Positions 43,787-51,707 of a stretch of 64,000 nt of DNA are shown piece by piece. The DNA is taken from positions 30,181 to 94,180 of the forward strand of contig JAFAEM010000041.1 in the NCBI GenBank assembly GCA_023424015.1, given 5' to 3'. Under the pieces are notes generated by a model. It searched no databases. It was not told where the DNA came from and was given only the letters and a program-made list of their open reading frames with translations. Position numbers and translations under genes: made by a program. Each line of letters opens with the position of its first letter. The first letter of the stretch is position 1. This stretch comes from Bacteroidota bacterium (GTDB lineage: Bacteria > Bacteroidota > Bacteroidia > Chitinophagales > Chitinophagaceae).

Positions 43787-44995
43787 TTAAGGCAATAAAT
43801 GAATTTCAACGATATCGCCCGCATTGCAAACGCTAACTTCTTCTTCTATCCTGATCAGGCAATTGGCATCTGCAAATGAACTAAGCCGGAATGATTCCTG
43901 CGCGGTAAGTGGAACGGCAGACTGCCCATCGTAAAACCCTTTTAAAAAATGGGTCAACCCTGGCGCTTTTTTCAAACCCGTGGAAAGTGGGACCCGGATA
44001 CTCCGGATAGCTGAGTTTAACCGGGCGATCTTTTTCAAAGCAGGTTCTACATACATGTAAAAGCAGCTCATGACCGATGCCGGGTTGCCTGGCAAACCAA
44101 AAACCAACTTGTTCCCTTTTTTACCAAAATAAAAAGGCTTTCCAGGTTTCTGTTTTATTTTATGAAATACTTTTTCCACCCCCAGCTCTCCGGCGGCTGC
44201 GGCCACAAAATCATAATCACCCACACTTACGCCACCTGTTAAGCATATAACGTCTGATTCAGCAAGTGCTTTATTCAAAGTGTCCACAGTCGCTCCGAGC
44301 GTGTCTTCCACGCGATGCAGGTTTATTTCCCTGATATGCATCTGGTGTAGGGCAGCCTGCAAAGACCAGGAATTGGATTCATACACCTGTCCATGTTGCA
44401 GGGCTTCACCCGGTGATTGGAGTTCATTGCCGGTGACGATAATACTTATTTTTGGCTGTGGGTAAACGGAGATATGTGTAATTCCAATTCCAGCCAGGAA
44501 GCCAACAGCGGCAGGGGTTATTAATCTGTTTTCCTTTATCGCCAATTGTCCCGATTTAATTTCGGCGCCTTTTACCCTGATATTTGAACCGGACTGTAAC
44601 GCTGTATCCTCGATAAACAGTAATCCTTCTTCGATCCTGGTCTTTTCCTGCATCACAACTGTATCGGCACCATCGGGTATAGGGGCGCCTGTAAATATCC
44701 GGGCTGCTGTACCCGGCGTTAACTCAAACTGCACTCCCGTGCCGGCTGCCATTTCGCCCATTATTTTCATGGGATGATTCCTCTTCCAGTCCTTAATTGA
44801 AAAAGCATAGCCATCCATCGATGACTGGTTAAAATTCGGATTGTCGACAGCGGAAAAAATATCTTCGGCTGATGCCAGTCCCGCTGCATCGAGTAGCGCA
44901 ACCCTTCCTGGTGTTAAAGGCAGGGCATAGCGAAGTATAGTTTCAATTGCTTCGTTGGCGGAAATCAAATCGGAACCTGGCAATTGCGATGGCAT
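43787..44995 (-). CDS. moeA: Molybdopterin molybdotransferase
   Basis: A 402-residue MoeA. It shows the FNQSSMDGYAF block, GVQFELTPGTAARIFTGAPIP, and the MPT-binding LTGGVSVGDYDF, then FGLPGNPAS. MoeA inserts molybdate into adenylylated molybdopterin. It lies downstream of the low-GC methyltransferase and moaA in transcription order, and is followed by the TauE/SafE gene. Confidence 0.95.
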   Translation of the reverse strand: MPSQLPGSDLISANEAIETILRYALPLTPGRVALLDAAGLASAEDIFSAVDNPNFNQSSMDGYAFSIKDWKRNHPMKIMGEMAAGTGVQFELTPGTAARIFTGAPIPDGADTVVMQEKTRIEEGLLFIEDTALQSGSNIRVKGAEIKSGQLAIKENRLITPAAVGFLAGIGITHISVYPQPKISIIVTGNELQSPGEALQHGQVYESNSWSLQAALHQMHIREINLHRVEDTLGATVDTLNKALAESDVICLTGGVSVGDYDFVAAAAGELGVEKVFHKIKQKPGKPFYFGKKGNKLVFGLPGNPASVMSCFYMYVEPALKKIARLNSAIRSIRVPLSTGLKKAPGLTHFLKGFYDGQSAVPLTAQESFRLSSFADANCLIRIEEEVSVCNAGDIVEIHLLP

Positions 44996-45042
44996 TTTAA
45001 TACTAGATTGATTGAATATTTGTTCAACGGGATCCCATTGGA

Positions 45043-45675
45043 TTATTCTGACTTTTTTAATAGCAACGTTAAAATTCGCGGAACAGATGTCTTGTCGTTA
45101 TTATCGAAAAACTCATCTAACGATACAAGTTCAAATTCATGATTTTTTGCAGAATTGATAAAATCAGAAATATTGTGGTTGAAACATGTTACTATTTGCA
45201 GGCCGTTTTCTGATTCAAATCTTGCTTTCGTTCCATTGTATTGTTTGAATGGGTGCAGTTCACCTATATAGACGTACCCGTTAGTGTTAACAACTTTGCT
45301 TAGCTTTTCAAAGATGTTGTCCAGGTTCTCTATGTGTTCCAGGACCAAACTGAATGTAGCCAAATCAAATTTTTTATTATTTACAAAATCCCAGTCCTTA
45401 TTTATATCTGCCTGAATAAATTCAACCCTGTCTGACTGAATTTTGATTTTGGCCTTTGTCAACATTTCATCGGAAAGATCTACTGCTAAAATCTTCCTGG
45501 CCTTAGCAGCCAACCATTCTGTATTTTTCCCGGTACCACAACCTATCTCAAGACAGCTGTCAAATTGAATATCTGCCAGGATTTCTCTTAGCGAAACTCC
45601 CTCCAGGTCCCTGGTTTTGTTTTCGTTTGTGTCGTATTGTTCGGCCCAAATATTGTAAGCTGCTTTTACGTTCAT
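45043..45675 (-). CDS. Class I SAM-dependent methyltransferase
   Basis: A 210-residue methyltransferase. The SAM motif LEIGCGTGKNTEWLA and the acidic strand ILAVDLSDEML are clear, followed by LVLEHIENL. The substrate is unknown. The gene lies between moaA and moeA on the same strand, with 40 bp and 47 bp gaps, yet its base composition is far more AT-rich than its neighbours (about 35 % G+C in a sampled line). This suggests later insertion into the operon. It is not a known Moco step. Confidence 0.78.
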   Translation of the reverse strand: MNVKAAYNIWAEQYDTNENKTRDLEGVSLREILADIQFDSCLEIGCGTGKNTEWLAAKARKILAVDLSDEMLTKAKIKIQSDRVEFIQADINKDWDFVNNKKFDLATFSLVLEHIENLDNIFEKLSKVVNTNGYVYIGELHPFKQYNGTKARFESENGLQIVTCFNHNISDFINSAKNHEFELVSLDEFFDNNDKTSVPRILTLLLKKSE

Positions 45676-45715
45676 TTTATTTATGAGAGAAATTTTCGTG
45701 TAATATTTTAATGCA

Positions 45716-46696
45716 TTAACCGCCGATCGTGATCATACTTCTATTGTCGATATCTTCGGCATGGAGCTGCTCAAAGTTGCTTGTAAACTGTCCTCCCAGT
45801 TCCCTGTATTTCGAAGCAAGGCTTTGGCGGATCAGCGGTTCAATATCTTCACCATTCCTAAAAGCTGTAAGCAGGTCGGTCTCCTCTTTAGAAAACAAAC
45901 AATTTTTTATTTTCCCATCCGCTGTGAGCCGGATCCTGTTGCAACCGCTGCAAAATGGTTCACTCATGGTGCTGATCACGGAAAATGTTCCTGCATGGCC
46001 AGGCACCTGGTAGGCTTTGGCAGTGTCATGAACATCATCCTGCAGCCTTTGAAACGGGTATTTTGTTTCTATAAGCGACAGCATTTCGCCGTAAGTAAAA
46101 ACCTGGTTGCTTGTCCACCTGTTACCTGTGAACGGCATGAATTCGATGAACCGTACGTGCACAGGCTGGTCTTTTGTCCATGCTACAAAGTCGTTGATCT
46201 CAGTTTCATTAAAGCCTTTCATCACCACCATGTTGACTTTCACATGAAAGCCATGGCTCAGCATTCTATCGATATTATTATATACCTGGGTGAATTGGTC
46301 CCGCCGGGTTATCTGTATAAACTTTTTAGGCTGCAGTGTATCAAGACTGATGTTAAGGGATTTTATTTTCGCCTGTTCCAACACATCTACAAAATGATGG
46401 AGCCGGGTCGCATTGGTGGTAAGTGTCAGTTTTACTGGTAATTTGGAAAGCGCGAGGATAATATCGGCAGCATCTTTTCTGACCAGCGGCTCACCACCCG
46501 TGAGGCGGATCTTGTTAACACCCAGCTGCACAAATATTTTCGCGAGTGCTTCGATCTCGTTCAATTGCATTAGCCTGGATGCAGGGGTAAATTCGTATTC
46601 CTCTTCAGGCATACAGTAAAAACAACGAAGGTTGCAATTGTCTGTAAGCGAGATCCGGAGATAGTTATGAACCCGATGAAAGCGGTCAGTCAGCAT
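45716..46696 (-). CDS. moaA: GTP 3',8-cyclase
   Basis: A 326-residue radical SAM enzyme. The N-terminal [4Fe-4S] cluster motif NCNLRCFYC (C21, C25, C28) and the C-terminal CSGCNRIRL motif for the second cluster are both present, and the protein ends in GG (SMITIGG), required for activity. It converts GTP to the first pyranopterin intermediate. It is in the same orientation as the MocA-like gene and xdhC upstream of it. Confidence 0.95.
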   Translation of the reverse strand: MLTDRFHRVHNYLRISLTDNCNLRCFYCMPEEEYEFTPASRLMQLNEIEALAKIFVQLGVNKIRLTGGEPLVRKDAADIILALSKLPVKLTLTTNATRLHHFVDVLEQAKIKSLNISLDTLQPKKFIQITRRDQFTQVYNNIDRMLSHGFHVKVNMVVMKGFNETEINDFVAWTKDQPVHVRFIEFMPFTGNRWTSNQVFTYGEMLSLIETKYPFQRLQDDVHDTAKAYQVPGHAGTFSVISTMSEPFCSGCNRIRLTADGKIKNCLFSKEETDLLTAFRNGEDIEPLIRQSLASKYRELGGQFTSNFEQLHAEDIDNRSMITIGG

Positions 46697-46766
46697 GAAG
46701 TAAAGTTAATGTAATCAGAAACGAAGGACAAAGTGCTGGTGTCGGGATAGGAGTCGTGCCCGGGTA

Positions 46767-47372
46767 TTATTTCAGCGCTTGATAATCTTCCTCGGTGTCA
46801 ATATCTATTTCACCGAGGGGGAAAGATATAGTGGCAAGCTCCGCCGGGTATTTGTCGATTAATTTTTTTGCGCCTTTATCACCTTCCAATTCCAGCAGTT
46901 CGGCAAACAGGGACTTAAAAAAAAGTACCGGGGTTCCCGTTGTATTACCATAGCGGCTGGCTACGATCGGTTTACCGGTTTTTTTCTGCGTGTCGATCAG
47001 TTCGTTGATAATTGTGGTATCTATATGGGGTTGGTCGCAGACCATCAGGATAACTGCATCAGACAACAGGGCCACGCGTTTTAAAGTATTTAGTCCGCAG
47101 CGGATCGAAGATGCAATGCCTTCCTGCCATTCCTTATTTTCAACAATATGCAGATTCTTTTCGTCGATCAGTTTTTCCAATTCCGATGCTCCAGCTCCCA
47201 ACACGACAATAACAGGGCCGGCTTCGGAATCCTTGGCAATGTCTACCGCGTGTACCAGCAGGCTTTTGCCCTGGTAGGGAAGAAGTTGTTTGGGACGGCC
47301 CAGCCGGGCAGACCTGCCGGCGGCCAGAATTATAACCGCGCAATTGCTTTTTATGATATTTTCCGACGTCAT
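46767..47372 (-). CDS. MocA-like molybdenum cofactor nucleotidyltransferase
   Basis: A 201-residue nucleotidyltransferase. It has the NTP-binding LAAGRSARLGRPKQLLPY and VCDQPH motifs, as in MocA, which makes molybdopterin cytosine dinucleotide. The start at 47372 (ATG) overlaps the xdhC stop by one base (TGATG), so the two are coupled. Presence beside XdhC points to the cytosine-dinucleotide cofactor used by xanthine-dehydrogenase-type enzymes. The guanylyl (MobA) activity cannot be excluded. Confidence 0.84.
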   Translation of the reverse strand: MTSENIIKSNCAVIILAAGRSARLGRPKQLLPYQGKSLLVHAVDIAKDSEAGPVIVVLGAGASELEKLIDEKNLHIVENKEWQEGIASSIRCGLNTLKRVALLSDAVILMVCDQPHIDTTIINELIDTQKKTGKPIVASRYGNTTGTPVLFFKSLFAELLELEGDKGAKKLIDKYPAELATISFPLGEIDIDTEEDYQALK

Positions 47373-48523
47373 CAATCAGACTTTACAGTAATCTCTACCC
47401 ATTCATCCCTTGCGTGTATCGATCCGGTATTCTTATGCAGAGACAATCCCTTACTGCCGCTTATCACAGCTTTGATCTCTGATACAATGGAAAGGGCAAT
47501 CTCCTCCGGTGTTTCCGCGCCAAGGTCCAGACCCACCGGACTATGGATGGAAGCTAATTGTTGCTCGTTGAGATGGGTACCCTCGTCTTTCATTTCCGAC
47601 AACATGCGCTCCAGCTTCTTTCTTGGACCCAGCATGCCGATATATCTTGCGTTTTTTTGAACCAGGCCTTCCAGCATGGCCCGGTCGTAAAGATAGTTAT
47701 GGGTCATCAGTACAAATACAGTGTAATCGTCGATTTCAAGATTTTTGATCACCAGTTCCGGTCGGGCTACCATAACCCTGCAGCCGCTCGAGAACCGTTC
47801 TTTCCTCGCCAGGGCGGGACGGCCATCAATTACGGTTGTGTTCCAGCCCAGGATCTCCGCCATTTGTACGAGGGGGACGACGTCATTTCCTGCACCGGCG
47901 ATGACCAGCGATACTGCGGGTTCTATGAGTTCTATAAAAGCCGATTGGCTTCGCGCTCCTGTTAGGTAGTTTCTGAACAGCGATTGCCGTTCTGACAATA
48001 CCCGTAGCCCATCGGCCATCAGCACATCCTTGAAGGCGATTTCGCTTTCTCCAATTAAGGTGTCTTTCTTTATAGCCAGGCAGGTGCCGGTTTGCGTCGA
48101 TGATTTATCAGCGAGGGAAAATAAGGTGATCAACACGGCGGCCTCACGCTGGTCCGCCACTGCTTTTAAAAAATGGATAGGGTGTTGGGGGTTTTTAGTA
48201 TCGATGGGTTCGATCAAAACCCGGATGATACCGTTGCAACCAAGCCCGAGACCCAGGGTAGCATCGTCTTCATCCATCGTATCGTAAGTGACGAGCATGG
48301 ACCGCTTTTCCATCATCACGTGTCGGGCTTTTCGAAACGCATCACCCTCAAGGCACCCGCCACTGATGGCGCCGGTTAGTTCACCGTCTTCCGTGATCAG
48401 CATACGGGCGCCTGGCCTGCGATAGGAAGATCCTTCTACATGGACAACTGTAGCAAGCGCTGACTGTTTTCCCTCACTACAGGCGTTGTCAAAAGCGTTA
48501 ATGATATCGCGTATTTCTTTCAT
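47372..48523 (-). CDS. XdhC/CoxI-family molybdoenzyme maturation protein
   Basis: A 383-residue protein. The N-terminal XdhC_CoxI domain is visible (ISGGCLEGDAFRKA) and the C-terminal Rossmann domain has AGAGNDVVPLVQMAEILGW. XdhC proteins bind the molybdenum cofactor and insert the sulfurated form into xanthine-dehydrogenase-family apoenzymes. I start at the ATG at 48523 rather than the TTG at 48532. No matching molybdoenzyme structural gene lies in the window. Confidence 0.88.
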   Translation of the reverse strand: MKEIRDIINAFDNACSEGKQSALATVVHVEGSSYRRPGARMLITEDGELTGAISGGCLEGDAFRKARHVMMEKRSMLVTYDTMDEDDATLGLGLGCNGIIRVLIEPIDTKNPQHPIHFLKAVADQREAAVLITLFSLADKSSTQTGTCLAIKKDTLIGESEIAFKDVLMADGLRVLSERQSLFRNYLTGARSQSAFIELIEPAVSLVIAGAGNDVVPLVQMAEILGWNTTVIDGRPALARKERFSSGCRVMVARPELVIKNLEIDDYTVFVLMTHNYLYDRAMLEGLVQKNARYIGMLGPRKKLERMLSEMKDEGTHLNEQQLASIHSPVGLDLGAETPEEIALSIVSEIKAVISGSKGLSLHKNTGSIHARDEWVEITVKSD

Positions 48524-48736
48524 GAATCCCAATGCCAGTTTAAGCAGTCTAATTTACTTAAACTTAATGGTATGCTGAAAAGGGACCAGGATTGTTATGA
48601 TGGTCGTGATATATTATGATCAGTGACTGTTAATTTGAGAAGTTGAAAGTAGTTTAATGTGGTTGAATGTGGTTTAATATTGTATTACGACGTTAAACAA
48701 TATTCAACAATCTTCAACAATTTTAAACCTTGCATC
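48524..48736. other. Intergenic region with AT-rich repeat
   Basis: No gene is visible. Around 48640-48730 the sequence is very AT-rich with several short GTTGAA/TTCAAC units in both orientations and a TTTAAT repeat, giving an imperfect dyad. It separates xdhC from the GMC-type oxidoreductase locus. Confidence 0.5.
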
Positions 48737-49435
48737 TTAGAACTTCACACATTCATCCAGTTCCTTTTGTGTATAAGCGAGGTTGTATTGTTTCAAAACA
48801 TCATCCGGCACACCATTCCATTTGTTGGGTGCATTGCCCACATAGCCAATATCATTTACACCGATCTCGGAAGTATAGAACCCGGACATGGTGAGATTGC
48901 GCATAAGACTAAAGAATGCCACTCCCTGCTCCATACCAGGTTTTACCTTTCCCTTTGTAATCTTATTCCCTTTATCATCCGTGTATTCAATGACAGGATA
49001 GGCGATTTCATCCACCACTTCAATTTGTTGTGCGGAACTGCAGTCTTTAAAGGCGTTTTCAAAACGGTTTAAACAATGCACATCCAGCCAGCGTAGACCG
49101 CCCCGCATGGGTAACTGGTGTTGCGGCATATCCCTTACGATAAAGTCGATAAACTCGGGCACTTTAGCATCGGAAGCACTGCCACTGACATCGTCTTTAG
49201 GTATAATTATATCGCCCAGTACCGTGATCGTTGCCATCTCATGTGGTGTAAAAAATTTGCCCTGCTCCAGCAACTTTTTTTCATAGGCCATTTCTTCGGC
49301 ATTGCGGTCGATGTTGATATTCGCACCGGTCGCGTTATCTGCCGCTTTCTTATCATCCGTTTTGCAGCCTGCAATTACCGCCGGTACTGCTACTGCGCCG
49401 GTGGCGATCAGTTTTAATGATTGACGTCTATCCAT
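48737..49435 (-). CDS. Gluconate 2-dehydrogenase subunit 3-family lipoprotein
   Basis: A 232-residue exported protein. The N-terminus has a twin-arginine-like start (MDRRQSLKLIATGA) and a lipobox ending in VIAGC. The middle has EDDVS-like content and FFSLMRNLTMSGFYTSEIGVNDIGYVG, as in the gluconate 2-dehydrogenase subunit 3 family. Such subunits support a membrane-associated flavoprotein dehydrogenase. It lies 69 bp downstream of the GMC oxidoreductase stop in transcription order, the usual partner arrangement. Confidence 0.84.
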   Translation of the reverse strand: MDRRQSLKLIATGAVAVPAVIAGCKTDDKKAADNATGANINIDRNAEEMAYEKKLLEQGKFFTPHEMATITVLGDIIIPKDDVSGSASDAKVPEFIDFIVRDMPQHQLPMRGGLRWLDVHCLNRFENAFKDCSSAQQIEVVDEIAYPVIEYTDDKGNKITKGKVKPGMEQGVAFFSLMRNLTMSGFYTSEIGVNDIGYVGNAPNKWNGVPDDVLKQYNLAYTQKELDECVKF

Positions 49436-49504
49436 TTTTTTATCGGATTGATTTGATCGATAGTTTTTTCAGATGTTTTAGCCGTTCTAAACCTTTTATC
49501 CAGG

Positions 49505-51250
49505 TTAAATATTTTGTTTTTTCAGTTCATCGACTATGTATTCAGATGCTCTCATGGAAAGCGCTAAAATGGTCCAGGTGATATTCTTATCGGCCTGGCT
49601 TACAAACTGGCCGCCATCTACACAGAAGAGGTTCTTACAATCATGTGCCTGGCTCCATTTGTTTAAGGCAGAACGCTTAGCATCATTACCCATTCTTACA
49701 GTACCACCTTCATGAATGATTTCGCCCGGTTTGGTAAGTCCCCAATTATTCTCCGCACTGTCATTGGCTCCCCAGGTGATGACAGCTCCCATGTTGTGCA
49801 TGATCTCCTTAAAAGTTTCCTTCATGTGCTTCGCCTGTTTGATCTCATGGTCGCTCCATTTCACATTGAACTTTAGAACAGGGATACCATATTTATCCAC
49901 CGTATTGGGATCGATCTCGCAATAGTTGCTCTCCAATGGTATCGCTTCACCACGTCCCGCCATACCCACGCTGGCGCCAAAAAAGAAACGGTTGTCTTCT
50001 TTGAGAGAAGCGCCATAACCTCCGGGTTGTTTTTCTTTTCCGTTTACCAGGTACTTTCCATTCAGACTTTCAACACCCCAGTTGAATCCATAAGAAGGAT
50101 TGCCCATGCCACCCCAATATTCTATATGATAACCGCGGGGAAAATCCAGTTTTTTATTATCCAGCCACCAGGGCGAATAGACATGCATACCACCTACACC
50201 ATCTTCGTTATATTTTTTCCGGCCAAATAATGCTGGGATCACGCCACCTAGTTGTGCACCGGTTGAATCGTGCAGGTATTTTCCCACCACATTGCTGCTA
50301 TTGGCAAGGCCATTGGGATGACGCGGCGACTTGGAGTTGAGCAGGAGTCGCGCAGATTCGCAGGCACTAGCGGCCACGATCACTACTTTTCCTTCCACCT
50401 GGTACTCCATCATATCGTCTTTGTTCACGTATGATACTCCTGTAGCAAGGCCTTCCCTGTTGGTAAGCACTTCACGGGCCATGGCATTTGAAACGATGTC
50501 GATATTACCAGTTTTCATAGCCGGGTAGATCAGCACGTTGGGCGATGAGAAATCCGCTTTATAATAACTGCAATTGCGACCGCATTGTGCACAAAAGGCA
50601 CATGAAGCACGATCCTTGTTGTCGGGCAATTGCTGTGTCAAAATAGAAAGTCGTGAAGGGATCACGCGAACACCAGCCTGAACGGCAGCTTTTTTGATAA
50701 ATAGTTCGTGCAGTCTCGGTTTTGGTGGAGGAAGGAAAAATCCGTCAGGATCATTTTCCAGGCCTTCATTGGTGCCAAACACACCGATCAATTTATCTAC
50801 GCGATCATAGAAAGGTTTGATATCGTCATAGCCAATAGGCCAGTCTTCACCGAGTCCGTCGATGCTTTTGCGTTTGAAATCCTTTGGTCCAAATCTCAGC
50901 GAGATCCTTCCCCAGTGGTTGGTTCGTCCACCGAGCATTCGGGCTCGAAACCAGTCCCAGTCTGTACCTGGGGCTTTGGTATAGGGTTCACCATCCAGTT
51001 TCCATCCGCCATAGCAGGCATCGAAATCACCAAATGGTCTAATCGTTGAAGCGCCACGGCGAGGCGATTCCCAGGGTTTCTTAAATTGGGTAATATTTTT
51101 TACCGGGTCATATAAAGGCCCTGCTTCGATGATACATACTTTTAATCCTGCGTTGGCAAGAATATAAGCTGCCATGCCGCCGCCTGCACCGGAACCAACA
51201 ATGACCGCGTCATATTTTTTCGGTTGCTTTTTGATCTGGAAGTCTCCCAT
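49505..51250 (-). CDS. GMC-family flavin oxidoreductase
   Basis: A 581-residue FAD enzyme. The dinucleotide fold YDAVIVGSGAGGGMAAYILANAGLK is at residues 14-38, and the C-terminal part has GGTVRMG and CVDGGQFVS with TWTILALSMRASEYIV. GMC enzymes oxidise alcohols, here probably a sugar or sugar acid with the subunit-3 protein. No Tat signal is visible on this subunit, so export would depend on its partner. No cytochrome subunit follows. Confidence 0.9.
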   Translation of the reverse strand: MGDFQIKKQPKKYDAVIVGSGAGGGMAAYILANAGLKVCIIEAGPLYDPVKNITQFKKPWESPRRGASTIRPFGDFDACYGGWKLDGEPYTKAPGTDWDWFRARMLGGRTNHWGRISLRFGPKDFKRKSIDGLGEDWPIGYDDIKPFYDRVDKLIGVFGTNEGLENDPDGFFLPPPKPRLHELFIKKAAVQAGVRVIPSRLSILTQQLPDNKDRASCAFCAQCGRNCSYYKADFSSPNVLIYPAMKTGNIDIVSNAMAREVLTNREGLATGVSYVNKDDMMEYQVEGKVVIVAASACESARLLLNSKSPRHPNGLANSSNVVGKYLHDSTGAQLGGVIPALFGRKKYNEDGVGGMHVYSPWWLDNKKLDFPRGYHIEYWGGMGNPSYGFNWGVESLNGKYLVNGKEKQPGGYGASLKEDNRFFFGASVGMAGRGEAIPLESNYCEIDPNTVDKYGIPVLKFNVKWSDHEIKQAKHMKETFKEIMHNMGAVITWGANDSAENNWGLTKPGEIIHEGGTVRMGNDAKRSALNKWSQAHDCKNLFCVDGGQFVSQADKNITWTILALSMRASEYIVDELKKQNI

Positions 51251-51707
51251 TAGCGAAGAAGATTATATACTTAAAGAATTTAGCGACAATTTACAGGTAA
51301 ACATTCATTTAACGAAGATTTTTTTAAGGGAAGAGTGGACGGATTGCCGGGGAGAAGGGAAGGTGGGGAGGAAGAGATTGACATATTTTTTGGTTGGACC
51401 TCATTTCTTAAAACCAAGAATAATGAAACACATTAGTCTTGGGTTTTTTTGTGGTGAAGAGTAAGGGTTTGGCCGGTAAGAAGCGGAGGCGGTAGGGCAT
51501 GTTTGAAGGGTTCTATAATTTATTCGTCACTTAAAAAAAGCTAACAGATCAACTCGACTACTTTGTTCTTTAGCAAATACTTTGTACAGTCGAAAATGGA
51601 TGCGCCGACGATCTTCCCGCCTTCCCCGGCTGCATAAGCTCTTCCATTAGTTATAATTGTTTGCACGGGTAAAAATATTTGGAGATATTTAATTAAATTA
51701 TCCCGGG
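51251..51707. other. 457-bp intergenic region with an orphan terminator-like hairpin
   Basis: Divergent gap between the GMC gene (minus) and the pullulanase gene (plus). No supported ORF. It contains the hairpin at 51411-51450 and AT-rich promoter-like sequences near 51560-51690, but I could not find a clean promoter for either gene. Confidence 0.5.
51411..51450 (+). terminator. Terminator-like hairpin in an intergenic gap
   Basis: TAATG (51421-51425)/CATTA (51431-51435), then a mismatch, then AAGA/TCTT (51416-51419/51437-51440), then AAACC/GGTTT with a one-base bulge, ending in seven T (51444-51450). A plus-strand terminator with no plus-strand gene ending upstream, so it may end a small RNA. 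Confidence 0.5.

Noticed and set aside
51174..51464. A small plus-strand gene antisense to the GMC start
   Set aside because: It overlaps the start of a clear minus-strand gene, has low-complexity composition and no family resemblance.
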